Source: Bacteroidales bacterium
Lineage (GTDB): Bacteria > Bacteroidota > Bacteroidia > Bacteroidales > UBA932
Assembly (NCBI GenBank): GCA_017625725.1
Contig: JAGAKH010000009.1
Span: 1-64,000 of the forward strand
Reading direction: 5' to 3'
DNA: 64,000 nucleotides
The notes beneath the pieces are model-generated. The model saw only the letters and a list, made by a program, of their open reading frames with translations, did not search any database and had not been told where the DNA came from. Below are positions 44,459-54,130 of this stretch, piece after piece; positions within the stretch are counted from its first letter, which is position 1; the number at the start of each line of letters is the position of its first letter. The translations under genes and the position numbers were made by a program.

Positions 44459-44498
44459 AATATGATTATTTATATCTGTAATTTATGGAAATAGCCTG

Positions 44499-46340
44499 TT
44501 AATAGCCATAATCATTTACAAGTGCACCCATATTAGTGTTAATGATACTAGATGGAATCGGCCACCACTGCTTTTCGTCCGGATTGTTATAGTAGAATGA
44601 ATTTATCTTCTCTATCTGGTCTTCTCCATACTTGATGTATGTCTCAGACTCCAGTGTCCAGTCCTCACCTGGTGATGAATTCTTTGTAGCCGGCTCATTC
44701 AAGCCATAGGTCTCAAGGGTAAAGCCGTCAGCCGCATATCTGTACCATACTGAAGGGCCGAAATCGGCATAATCGCCCTTACGTTCATAAAGATTCTGGA
44801 GATCCTTCTTGGCCTCATCAAGCTTTGTCTTGAGCATACCCCAGCGGATAAGGTCAGACTTGCGGAGGAACTCACCTACGAATTCAAGTGCTCTTTCATC
44901 AACAATCGCATTGAATATTGCATCCTGGCCACTCAGTCCTTTTACATAGGCTTCCGCTGCAGCAGGATCATCCTTCATCGCTCTCTTGCGTACCTCAAGA
45001 AGGCACTTCTTGGCAAAGTCCTCATCACGATTACCACATGCCGGATCATTTGCAATTTCTGCAGCCATGAGAAGGATATCAGGATATCTCATATATACAG
45101 GCTTGATTCCGTCATCGTTACCTCCAGTATATGGATTAGCCTCCATCCACTCAAAACGGAATTTTCCGAAATACCAGTTATTGATTCCAGCAAGAACCTG
45201 TCTTTCAATATTGTCTGCACCCTTCATCACCTTGAAGTTCACACAACTGACATCACGTCTCTGGTCTCCTTCAGGATACTTCCAGTAAAGAGTAGGATTC
45301 GGACCTGCTGCTCCACCCATATTTGTCTTTGAACCGATGTACTTTGTACTTCCGTCATGACGGACAGCAAATGTATAGTTCCAACGTCCACGTTCATCAG
45401 AGAATGGAATCGAATAGATGACTTCCTTTCCTGCTGTAATGTCATTGTTATTGAAATCTCGCCAGAGCTGTTCATAATCGTTATAAAGAGACAGACCGGC
45501 ATTGTCAATCACATCCTTCAATGCAGCAAGTGCCTTAGGATACAGGACTTCCTTCTGAAGATCCGGATCATTTGAAGTTCTGACTGTTCCTTGGTTTCCT
45601 GTTCCCACCTGTCCTTCATCAGGCCTGAGTGCAGAGCCTGAAGCCACCAGGGCAAGTCTTGCATAAAGTCCGAGAGCAAAAGCCTTGCTTGGTCGTGCCG
45701 TGGTGGAAGTAACATTACTTGCATTCGGCCATGCAAGGTATTGTACTGCTTCCTCAAGATCCGCCAGAAGCTGCTTGAAAATAATATCTCTGTCAGCTTT
45801 TGGAGCATACATGGTTTCCGGAGTAAGAGGAGCGAATCGTGCTGGTACTTCACCATAAGCCTTCAAAAGCTCGGCATAGATAAGAGCACGTGCCGTAAGG
45901 GCTTCTCCATATAGGACCGCCATTTCCTTATTGGATTCAATATTTCCATATTTCTTTATGGCAGTAACACAGATGTTCGCTCTTTCGACCCCTACAAGAA
46001 GCTCACTATAAGGACTTGTGTCACCATTCATCTGTTGATTATCCGGAAGACAGTGGTATTGAGCGATGTCAGCTTTGCTTCCGTCGAGGGTGGACGAAGT
46101 ATACATTTCAATATCAGTATTGAATCCATACCAAGGCAGGTAACGTCCTCTATGTGCATTTGTATGGCCGAAGACTTCATAAATACCCAATATATTGTAT
46201 TCGGCCAGTGTAGGATTGGCAAAAACTACTGACTCGTCAAATGATGACTGAGTCGGTGTGGTCAGACCATCTTCACAAGACGTAAGGGAAAAGGCCGCCA
46301 ACATTCCTGCACCGATAAATATTTTATTCAAAAGTTTCAT
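44499..46340 (-). CDS. SusD/RagB family nutrient-binding lipoprotein
   Basis: The 613-residue protein has a lipoprotein signal (SLTSC near residue 22), helical TPR-rich architecture and SusD features: SFDESVVFANPTLAEYNI, ALTARALIYAELLKAYGEVPA, VKPVYMRYPDILLMAAEI-like segment, and the C-terminal LYNNPDEKQWWPIP. It caps the SusC channel outside the cell and binds the oligosaccharide. It is 24 bases downstream of susC. Confidence 0.93.
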   Translation of the reverse strand: MKLLNKIFIGAGMLAAFSLTSCEDGLTTPTQSSFDESVVFANPTLAEYNILGIYEVFGHTNAHRGRYLPWYGFNTDIEMYTSSTLDGSKADIAQYHCLPDNQQMNGDTSPYSELLVGVERANICVTAIKKYGNIESNKEMAVLYGEALTARALIYAELLKAYGEVPARFAPLTPETMYAPKADRDIIFKQLLADLEEAVQYLAWPNASNVTSTTARPSKAFALGLYARLALVASGSALRPDEGQVGTGNQGTVRTSNDPDLQKEVLYPKALAALKDVIDNAGLSLYNDYEQLWRDFNNNDITAGKEVIYSIPFSDERGRWNYTFAVRHDGSTKYIGSKTNMGGAAGPNPTLYWKYPEGDQRRDVSCVNFKVMKGADNIERQVLAGINNWYFGKFRFEWMEANPYTGGNDDGIKPVYMRYPDILLMAAEIANDPACGNRDEDFAKKCLLEVRKRAMKDDPAAAEAYVKGLSGQDAIFNAIVDERALEFVGEFLRKSDLIRWGMLKTKLDEAKKDLQNLYERKGDYADFGPSVWYRYAADGFTLETYGLNEPATKNSSPGEDWTLESETYIKYGEDQIEKINSFYYNNPDEKQWWPIPSSIINTNMGALVNDYGY

Positions 46341-46364
46341 GACTTATTCAATTAAATATAAGAC

Positions 46365-49300
46365 TTAGAAAGTGATGTTGACTCCGACAACATATCCCCT
46401 GCTCTTAGGATAAGCAGAATAGTCCACACCTGGAGTAAGAGGAGTTGCACGTCTTGTATCGACCTCTGGATCAAAACCGGAATAGTTGGTAAGGCAGAAG
46501 AGATTTGTTCCTGAAACATAAACGCGGAGTTTCTGCATCTTGATCTTCATTGTCCACTTCTGAGGAAGGGTATAACCGATTGTCGCTGAAGTGAGACGGA
46601 GGAAAGAACCGTCTTCTACAGCCCAGTCAGAGAAGATAGCCTTGGAAGTAGCAGGAGACCACATTGTGGCATTTGCATTTACAGCAGCAAGCTGGTCAGG
46701 ATCAGTAATGACTTCTCCTGTGTTCCAGTCTACATTTGTCCATCTCTTGTCAGAAGCTACGTCTGTGATATAGTTTCTGAGGGTCTTGTTTCTTGACTGA
46801 GTGAAGTCAATCTTGTTAGCATTATAAATGTTATTACCCAGAACGAAATTGAAGTTGGCTGAGAAATCGAATCCATAGAGATATCCCTGAAGGTTGAAAC
46901 CTCCGATGGCAAGCGGCTGGGCATTGCCTATGACAGTCATATCATCCCCATTGATCACACCGTCACCTGAATCGAGGATGCCGTCATCGTCTGAGTCCAC
47001 AGTGAGTTGATCCTTGAACTTCATTGCACCAGGACGGAAATAACTGTCACCGCCGAGGACATCCTTTGCATCTACTACACCTTCGTTAGGAACCCACTTG
47101 GTTCCGTCAAAAGTAAAGTCATCTACAGTATACATTCCATCTGACTGGTAGCCGAACATATCTCCAAGAGGTCTTCCCTCAGTAACAAAGTAATCGAAAA
47201 GGATTTCTGAAGAAGCCCAGTTAGATGTAGACTTGATGCCGTCAGGAAGTCCTCCAAGGTCTGTTACCTCATTCTGATTGAAGCTGACGTTACCACCAAG
47301 AGTAAGTCCGAAGTTCTTCTTCTCAACAAGGACGAAATTCAATGATGCCTCAATACCTCTGTTGCGAAGAGATCCTGCATTCTTATACATATAATTATAA
47401 CCTGTTCCTTTAGTCGTAAAATGAAGGAGAAGGTCTTTTGTAGTATTGTTATAAAGTTCTACGGAACCGTTGATCCTGCTACGGAAGAAAGAGAAATCGA
47501 GTCCGACATTATGAGATATGGTTGTTTCCCAAGTAAGGTCAGGATTAGCCATTGTCGAATTTCCATCCGCTTCTACCGGTTTCCAATAAATACCTCCAGT
47601 TGCAAGCCATGTTGTCTGGCTAGCCTGGAACATCTGCTGTGTAACGCCCTGTGGTATATTATTATTTCCTGCTGTACCATAGCTATAACGAAGTTTGAGG
47701 TTATCAAGCCATGTCGCATCCTCAAGCCAGCTTTCATTCGAGATTGTCCATGATGCAGCAGCAGATGGGAAGAATCCCCACTGGTTTCCTACCGTAAACT
47801 TGGACGATCCGTCAGCACGCATTGTTGCCGAAAGAGCATATCTGCCATCAAAGTCATAATTTACTCTTCCAAAGAATGAAAGGAGCTGATCATTTGGATC
47901 ATAATAGTTGTTCGCAGCAATCGGAATACCTGATGCCATGAAGTTCCATGCCATTGAGGAATCGAAGAATTCAGGGAAATTCTCGATAGTAGTCGACATC
48001 CTGTTGGACTTTGTAAGGATATACTCAGCTCCCAAGAGCATGTCGAGTTTATGCCTGTCATCAGTAAAGACTTCCGCAAAATTGTAATTCAGCGTATTTG
48101 TGCTGCGGTATTTTGTTCTGAACGTATTGCTGTTGGATGTAGCAGGTTGTCCCTTATAGGTAGCCTTGTCGGTCACATAATATGAAGTAAGACCGAAGAA
48201 TCTGTTGTTTTCCTGAGTATAATCATCAAGACCGCCCTCGACCCTGAGGTTGAGATTCTTGATGATATGCCATGTGATAGCACCGTTAACGGTCCAGTTC
48301 GTACGGAATTTCCTGTTGTCATTGTCATAGACAGACTGAAGAGGTGGAGCATTGTCGCTATAATCTTCAGGAAGGTCTGTATCCACAGCTGCACCGGTAA
48401 TAGGGAAAGGACGGTATGCGATTGCATGTTTGAGACGTCCCTGTGATCCAGATGTAGATCCGCCACCGTCATTCAGCGAATTGGCTCCTGCACCATAGAT
48501 GACAGTACGTGAATATCTTGCATTAACATCAACAGTAATCTGCTTGATAGGCTTGTATTGGGTCTTGAAGTTAAGGTTGTCACGTCTGTAGTTTGAAGCA
48601 GTCATGATGGCATTGTCAGTCACGCTTGCATAACCTGCAGTCCATTTCACCTTGTCACCGCTGCCTGAAATCGAGATGTTATGGTTGAAAGTGCTTCCGA
48701 TATTTCCGAAAATCTCGTTCTTCCAGTTGTTTGCAGGTACATTCTCATAAAGATCGATATCCTGGAACTTACCAAAATACTGTTCGTACCTGTCTTCAAT
48801 CTTGTCTGTCATAGCAGCAAGCTCATACTGTGCCTTGACATACTCATACGAATCAAGTGACTGGAGAGCATCGCCGTTGGCCATCTTCTTCTGTCCCCAA
48901 TAAGCATTGTAGCTTACAGAAATCTTTCCAGATGCAGCAGACTTGGTTGTGACGAGAACTACACCGTTTGCACCACGGGAACCGTAGATTGCAGTTGAAA
49001 ACGCATCCTTGAGAACATCGATAGACTGGATATCCGAAGCAGGTATATCAGAAATGCTTTCTACAGGGAAACCGTCCACGATATAAAGTGGAGACGAATC
49101 CTGTGTGATTGAACCGGCACCACGGACACGGATCTTTATTTCGGCATCAGGGTCACCCTCAGTTGTTGTAACCTGTACACCGGCCATCTTTCCGGTAAGG
49201 GCCTCACTTACTGATGCAACCGGAACTGCAGTCAACGCCTCGTTACCGACAGATGTAACAGAACCCATGAGATCACGACGTTTCACGGTTGCGTAACCGA

Positions 49301-49628
49301 TAACGACAGTCTCATCCAGGAAGTTGGCATCTTCTTCCAGAACGACATCAATTACATTTGAATTTGAAATAACGACATATTTAGTCGCCATACCGATGCA
49401 TGAAAAGACAAGAGTCTTGCCCTTCGCATCAGGGATATCAATGGAATACTTACCATCGATATCCGTTGAAACTCCTAAGGTCGTGCCGTCTACAAAGACT
49501 GACACACCGATCAGAGGCTGTGTCTGTGAATCTGTCACGACACCGCTGATCTGCTGGGCATCTGCAGCAAAAGCTGTCAGAAAAAGCCCCAAGATCAAGA
49601 ATGAGATCTTGCAAGTCAGATTTTTCAT
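46365..49628 (-). CDS. SusC/RagA family TonB-linked outer membrane protein
   Basis: The 1087-residue protein has a signal peptide, an N-terminal carboxypeptidase-like domain (QISGVVTDSQTQPLIGVSV), a plug with VVIGYATVKRRDLMGSV, PLYIVDGFPV and the SusC signature DVLKDAFSTAIYGSRGANGVVLVTTK, and a large barrel ending in RGYVVGVNITF. It imports pectin oligosaccharides with energy from TonB. It is preceded by a 178-base region containing the shared regulatory motif. Confidence 0.95.
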   Translation of the reverse strand: MKNLTCKISFLILGLFLTAFAADAQQISGVVTDSQTQPLIGVSVFVDGTTLGVSTDIDGKYSIDIPDAKGKTLVFSCIGMATKYVVISNSNVIDVVLEEDANFLDETVVIGYATVKRRDLMGSVTSVGNEALTAVPVASVSEALTGKMAGVQVTTTEGDPDAEIKIRVRGAGSITQDSSPLYIVDGFPVESISDIPASDIQSIDVLKDAFSTAIYGSRGANGVVLVTTKSAASGKISVSYNAYWGQKKMANGDALQSLDSYEYVKAQYELAAMTDKIEDRYEQYFGKFQDIDLYENVPANNWKNEIFGNIGSTFNHNISISGSGDKVKWTAGYASVTDNAIMTASNYRRDNLNFKTQYKPIKQITVDVNARYSRTVIYGAGANSLNDGGGSTSGSQGRLKHAIAYRPFPITGAAVDTDLPEDYSDNAPPLQSVYDNDNRKFRTNWTVNGAITWHIIKNLNLRVEGGLDDYTQENNRFFGLTSYYVTDKATYKGQPATSNSNTFRTKYRSTNTLNYNFAEVFTDDRHKLDMLLGAEYILTKSNRMSTTIENFPEFFDSSMAWNFMASGIPIAANNYYDPNDQLLSFFGRVNYDFDGRYALSATMRADGSSKFTVGNQWGFFPSAAASWTISNESWLEDATWLDNLKLRYSYGTAGNNNIPQGVTQQMFQASQTTWLATGGIYWKPVEADGNSTMANPDLTWETTISHNVGLDFSFFRSRINGSVELYNNTTKDLLLHFTTKGTGYNYMYKNAGSLRNRGIEASLNFVLVEKKNFGLTLGGNVSFNQNEVTDLGGLPDGIKSTSNWASSEILFDYFVTEGRPLGDMFGYQSDGMYTVDDFTFDGTKWVPNEGVVDAKDVLGGDSYFRPGAMKFKDQLTVDSDDDGILDSGDGVINGDDMTVIGNAQPLAIGGFNLQGYLYGFDFSANFNFVLGNNIYNANKIDFTQSRNKTLRNYITDVASDKRWTNVDWNTGEVITDPDQLAAVNANATMWSPATSKAIFSDWAVEDGSFLRLTSATIGYTLPQKWTMKIKMQKLRVYVSGTNLFCLTNYSGFDPEVDTRRATPLTPGVDYSAYPKSRGYVVGVNITF

Positions 49629-49718
49629 AAAAGAACTTTTTTGGTTAGTACTATCTAGTGTTAATAATAAATTCAGCTCAATTTGAACAAAAAAGGTATG
49701 TCCACACGTCTAAACATG

Positions 49719-49746
49719 CGAAAATACCTTAAATAGAGCAATACAA
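49719..49746 (-). promoter_or_regulatory. Candidate promoter of susC
   Basis: On the minus strand ATTG/TTG (49744-49746) is followed after 17 bases by TATTTTCG (49719-49726), one base off the TAnnTTTG consensus. It is supported by the shared motif exactly 28 bases upstream, as at the GH28 promoter. Confidence 0.6.
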
Positions 49747-49754
49747 TAGGGAAA

Positions 49755-49767
49755 TTTTATCGCAAAA
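49755..49767 (-). promoter_or_regulatory. Shared 13-base motif, candidate operator of the hybrid regulator (susC copy)
   Basis: TTTTGCGATAAAA on the minus strand, identical to the copy at 61783-61795 and also 28 bases upstream of a -7 element. It lies about 127 bases before the susC start. Confidence 0.65.
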
Positions 49768-49806
49768 CTTGTATTTTTTAACACTACGGCATCATTCCGT
49801 GCCCGT

Positions 49807-51684
49807 TCACGATAATTTTTGATATGAGCCACCCTCATTCTGTCCGGAGACTATATCCTTAACCAGAAAATGCAGATACATCTCAAGATTGTCATACCTT
49901 CCGAGATGGTCAAGATCCTTTGTCTGTGCATCTGCAGGAGAATTCACATTCAGACCGAACTTCTTTTCAAACCAGTCAGGCATTCCGTCCGAATCTGAGT
50001 CCTTGATATTGTCAAGTTCCTGCGGTGATGCCGAATAAGAAGGCCATCCTCCGACTGCTTCCTGCGTGTCGATAATACCATTCTTAGATCCGTTTCCACC
50101 AGTAGTATAGGTTGCTTTACCGCTACGGGCATCAGTGCAGGCACGTTCATCGACAGAATCCCTTCTGAGAGAAGCACCGCCGTACTCGCAGATTTTTCCG
50201 AAAGCAGAAAGAGCGTCATGGGTTGTAGTGTAGATGCTGCCTTCAGAAGGATGGACAAGGTCATGTGCAGCCGTGAGAAGACGGCTTTTGTCAGGAGGAG
50301 TGTTGGTCTTATGATCATGCCAGTACACTCCCACGGAATTATCGTTTGTCAGATTTTCCTTCCCGTCATATACATTGCCGGAAAGGAAAAGATAAGGATA
50401 GCCGTAATCGGTCTTGCTGGATGTATATATGCCATTGGCATCGATGAAGTAGGACCTGTCCTTAGAAGCCGGGCCTTTCTTGTAGTAGTTGCCTACCATA
50501 TTGAACCATGCTCCTTCTCCGCCGTAAGTGCTGTTGTCACCCCAGTTATACACAGTATTGTTCCTGTAATCGACATGTCCACGACGCTGAGGATTGTTCT
50601 TGTTCTCATAGATTTCCGGATGGTCGAAACGGGGATTTCTGCTCTTGTGATTAGCAAGAAGATTATGGTGGAAAGAGGCATTCTTACCACCCCAGATACC
50701 ACCATATCCATGACTACCCTTTCCATGCACAGAATTACAGAGGCTTTCTGTCATGATGCACCACTGCATGGTAAAGTTTTCATTGGCATAAAAGGACGAA
50801 CATTCGTCAGTCGACCATGACATTGAGCAGTGATCCAAAATGATATTGTCATTGTATCTGCCCCAGATGGCGTCATTTTCCTGCTTGGCGGCATCTCCCA
50901 TACGGAAACGCATGAACCTGATGATCACATTGCTTGCTGATATCTGGACAGAATAATCTCTGATACATATTCCGTCACCAGGTGCCGTCTGACCGGCAAT
51001 TGTAACGTCACCTTTGGAAATCTTGAGTGTACTCTTAAGCTGTATGATTCCTGCCACATCGAATACAATGATACGGGGACCTGATTGATTAAGTGCATCT
51101 CGCAAAGAACCGGCTCCTGAATCATTCAGATTTGTCACATGAATCACCTTTCCACCTCTGCCACCCGTGACATACATTCCACCTCCCTCAGCACCTGGGA
51201 AAGCCAGTGACTTTGCATGGATGTCTTCATGAGCAGGGATCTTGAATTCGGCATAATACTCTCCCGGCTGCTGAGGATCATCGGGAATATCCGGTGGAGT
51301 ATCCGGACCGCCCTCTTCACCGGCAGTCGTAACCGTCAATGGTGCGGAATAATCCGAGCTGAGGTTTCCGGTAACAGCTCTTACTTTGAAGACATATTCC
51401 GTTGCCTTGGAAAGTCCGGAAAAGGTCACCGAAGCCTCAACAGGATTAAGCTGCTGCTTCAAGGTTCCATCCCCAAGTTCCAGACGTGCGGCATAACGGT
51501 CCGCACCTTCAACTGGATTCCATATAAAGGACAAGGCTGTCTCAGAATTCTCGACAAGAGTTACGCCAGAAGGGGTAACTGGCTTCAAGGGTTGCTGTTC
51601 AACGGGAGATTCTGTACATGAGGAAAATGATGCAAGAATCAGGACAACTGGCAGCAGATATTTAGATATACTTCTCATTTTCAT
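49807..51684 (-). CDS. Pectate lyase, PL1 family, with N-terminal Fn3 domain
   Basis: The roughly 625-residue protein has a lipoprotein signal (SFSSC near residue 22), one fibronectin-III-like domain (about 37-120), a proline-rich linker, and a PL1 beta-helix (about 160-560) with AFPGAEGGGMYVTGGRGG, IAGQTAPGDGICIRDY, ILDHCSMSWSTDE and NPRFDHPEIY. It splits polygalacturonate by beta-elimination outside the cell or in the periplasm. The C-terminus has a DSDSDGMPDWFEKKFGL calcium-type motif and no sorting domain. The ATG at 51684 is used; the frame has a TTG one codon earlier and another ATG at 51678. It is closely related to the PL1 half of the gene just upstream. Confidence 0.92.
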   Translation of the reverse strand: MKMRSISKYLLPVVLILASFSSCTESPVEQQPLKPVTPSGVTLVENSETALSFIWNPVEGADRYAARLELGDGTLKQQLNPVEASVTFSGLSKATEYVFKVRAVTGNLSSDYSAPLTVTTAGEEGGPDTPPDIPDDPQQPGEYYAEFKIPAHEDIHAKSLAFPGAEGGGMYVTGGRGGKVIHVTNLNDSGAGSLRDALNQSGPRIIVFDVAGIIQLKSTLKISKGDVTIAGQTAPGDGICIRDYSVQISASNVIIRFMRFRMGDAAKQENDAIWGRYNDNIILDHCSMSWSTDECSSFYANENFTMQWCIMTESLCNSVHGKGSHGYGGIWGGKNASFHHNLLANHKSRNPRFDHPEIYENKNNPQRRGHVDYRNNTVYNWGDNSTYGGEGAWFNMVGNYYKKGPASKDRSYFIDANGIYTSSKTDYGYPYLFLSGNVYDGKENLTNDNSVGVYWHDHKTNTPPDKSRLLTAAHDLVHPSEGSIYTTTHDALSAFGKICEYGGASLRRDSVDERACTDARSGKATYTTGGNGSKNGIIDTQEAVGGWPSYSASPQELDNIKDSDSDGMPDWFEKKFGLNVNSPADAQTKDLDHLGRYDNLEMYLHFLVKDIVSGQNEGGSYQKLS

Positions 51685-51688
51685 CAAT

Positions 51689-54130
51689 TTATCTTACATC
51701 CAACTCTGAATCGATGATTCCTGGCAGTGAAGTGACCGATCCTTTGAAATTAACCTTTCCACTTCTTACCTCACGGACCAGACGTCTGTCGATGCAATCA
51801 CGTGATGCAGAAGCACCAGCACTCTTGAGTACTGACTTATAGGCATCATCGGGATCTTGAGGATACAGTTTCACACTTATTTCGAAAGGCTCTTTGACAG
51901 AAACCTCGTCATAATAGTCATCAGCCTCCTCTATCTTCTCCATATCCGGACGCTTACCATCGTGATTTCCTTTGCGTACTGCTGAGACATCATATTCATT
52001 ATCATCCAGATAGAACTGTCCCGGCACAAGAGAAGTCGTTCTGGAAGTACTGATATCAAGCCATCTTCCATCAAGTTTGTCCGTTGCCGGTCCCGGACGG
52101 AAAACATTGCCGACCAGGTTGAACCAGCCTTCCTCCCCTCCATATATAGCCTTCATTCCCCAGTTGAACACAACATTATTGACGAAATCCACCGTTCCCC
52201 TGCCTGTCAGAAGCTCCTGACCGTGGTAAATCGCGGGGTGGTCGAAACGAGGGTTCCTGCTGTTGTTGCTGACGAAGAGATTATGATGGAAAGACACATT
52301 CCTGCCTCCCCATATACCTCCATAACCATGTTTACCCTTATGATGGACTGAGGAATTCAAAGCTTCGGATATGATGCACCACTGGACCGTGGCATCATTG
52401 ATATTATAGAAAGACGCATTCTCATCCGTTGCCCAGCTGATGGAGCAATGATCTATGATGATATTGCTGCAGCGTTTGGCTCCCAACGCATCAGCTTCGA
52501 CTTTCGCTGCTGTACCAAGACGGAAACGGAGATAACGAAGTATAGTGTGGTCAGCAGAGATGAAGACATTGTGGTCCCTTATGGTTACTCCCTTTCCAGG
52601 TGCAGTCTGTCCTAAAATCGAAATATAGGGATTCTCAATATTCAATGGAGACTTAAGATGGATATCTCCTTCAACAGCAAAAGTAATAGTCCTCGGACCT
52701 TCGGCCTCTACTGCATGCCTGAGAGTACCTTCTGAACCATCATCTTCTAGTGATGTCACGATATACTCCCTTCCTCCTGCACCTCCTGCCGCAAACATTC
52801 CGCATCCTTCTGCACCATCAAAGGCAACGAGCCTCTTCTTCATCAGACGCATCATACTGCCATCCTTGACAATCCATCCTTCGTCCTTATAATCAATATT
52901 ATGCCGTGCTTCCCATTCAAGAGAAGCCCAGATAAACGGTCCGACTCCCTTGCAGTCATTATCAATTATCGGTTCACTCAGATAATACTCGAAGTCTCCC
53001 TTCCTCATCTGCTTTCCTCCAAGACCGCCGACAGAACAACAGTCCGTGATTGAAATGGTTCCGTCTGGATTCTCTCTGACAAAGCGTTCGAGGAATCTTG
53101 GATAAAGTCCAAGAATGTAATCCTTGTGGGAATCATCTATATATCCCATTCTGAGGCCCTTAAGGAAAGCATATATGAACATTATCGAGCATGTGGCTTC
53201 CTGATAGTTGCCTTCCCTGTCAGGACAGTCCAGAACCTGATACCACATTCCTGTATCCTTGTCTGCCCATTTCGGCAGGACTTCAAGAAGGTAATTGAGC
53301 TGACTTATCAGTTCTTCCCTGCCTGGATTCTTCTCAGGCAGAAAATCCAGAACTTCAACAAGAGCTACTGTGTACCAGCCTACAGCACGTCCCCAAGCAT
53401 GCTCAGAAAGACCGGTCTGAGGATCACACCAGAACATCGACTTCGATTCATCCCATGCATGACGGAAAAGTCCTGTAGCCGGATCGTATGTATTCCTGGC
53501 TCCTGCTGTAAACTGATGCACTATGTCAGCAAACAGTGAATCCTTCTGGTCTTTTGGGGCATATCTTCTTGTATACTCGGCATAGAAAGGCAGAGCCATA
53601 TAGAATCCGTCCAGCCACACCTGATTTGGATAGATCTTCTTGTGCCAGAACTCGCCGGACTTTGTACGAGGCTGGTCATCAATCTGTTCACGAATCATCC
53701 TGGTCACCCTGCGATAACGCTTGTCCTTATCGCCGAACATGTCGTGAAGATCGAAATAAATACGTGCAGGGCAGATGTGATCGACATTGAAGTTGCTCTT
53801 CTTATATTTATACACTTTTCCGCTTTCATCAGCCATGGTATCCGCCCACTCACGTACATAATCCACGACCCAAGGAAGTTCATAGCGTTCTGATGCATCA
53901 AGGAAGGATTTCAACTCCAGGCCGGTCGTATAGTTCCACTTCCTTTCGCCTTTACGGCCGTCAAGATGGGTAGCATCCGGATTTCTCAGCATCTCGGACA
54001 TGATCATCCTGACCGAATATGGCTTTATATCCTTGATTGCCAGCGGTTCATGCTGAGCGGACATAGTCAGTCCGAAAACAAGGAATGAGAATAGTAATAT
54101 GTAAATTCTTTTCATGTTATATATTTTCAT
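51689..54130 (-). CDS. GH105-PL1 fusion: unsaturated galacturonidase joined to a pectate lyase
   Basis: The 813-residue protein has a signal peptide, a GH105 domain (about residues 28-425; FNVDHICPARIYFDLHDMF, YPNQVWLDGFYMALPFYAEY, HAWDESKSMFW, HAWGRAVGWYTVALVEVL) and a PL1 domain (about 433-813; AFDGAEGCGMFAAGGAGG, ILGQTAPGKGVTIRDH, IIDHCSISWATDENASFY, NPRFDHPAIY). GH105 removes the 4,5-unsaturated galacturonate that pectate lyases leave on the non-reducing end, so both activities act in sequence on one chain. Its ATG overlaps the regulator's stop codon (ATGA), supporting the start at 54130; an alternative at 54115 also has a good signal peptide. Confidence 0.9.
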   Translation of the reverse strand: MKIYNMKRIYILLFSFLVFGLTMSAQHEPLAIKDIKPYSVRMIMSEMLRNPDATHLDGRKGERKWNYTTGLELKSFLDASERYELPWVVDYVREWADTMADESGKVYKYKKSNFNVDHICPARIYFDLHDMFGDKDKRYRRVTRMIREQIDDQPRTKSGEFWHKKIYPNQVWLDGFYMALPFYAEYTRRYAPKDQKDSLFADIVHQFTAGARNTYDPATGLFRHAWDESKSMFWCDPQTGLSEHAWGRAVGWYTVALVEVLDFLPEKNPGREELISQLNYLLEVLPKWADKDTGMWYQVLDCPDREGNYQEATCSIMFIYAFLKGLRMGYIDDSHKDYILGLYPRFLERFVRENPDGTISITDCCSVGGLGGKQMRKGDFEYYLSEPIIDNDCKGVGPFIWASLEWEARHNIDYKDEGWIVKDGSMMRLMKKRLVAFDGAEGCGMFAAGGAGGREYIVTSLEDDGSEGTLRHAVEAEGPRTITFAVEGDIHLKSPLNIENPYISILGQTAPGKGVTIRDHNVFISADHTILRYLRFRLGTAAKVEADALGAKRCSNIIIDHCSISWATDENASFYNINDATVQWCIISEALNSSVHHKGKHGYGGIWGGRNVSFHHNLFVSNNSRNPRFDHPAIYHGQELLTGRGTVDFVNNVVFNWGMKAIYGGEEGWFNLVGNVFRPGPATDKLDGRWLDISTSRTTSLVPGQFYLDDNEYDVSAVRKGNHDGKRPDMEKIEEADDYYDEVSVKEPFEISVKLYPQDPDDAYKSVLKSAGASASRDCIDRRLVREVRSGKVNFKGSVTSLPGIIDSELDVR

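Noticed and set aside
50218..50820. 200-codon plus-strand frame opposite the PL1 gene
   Set aside because: Antisense shadow of a well supported pectate lyase.
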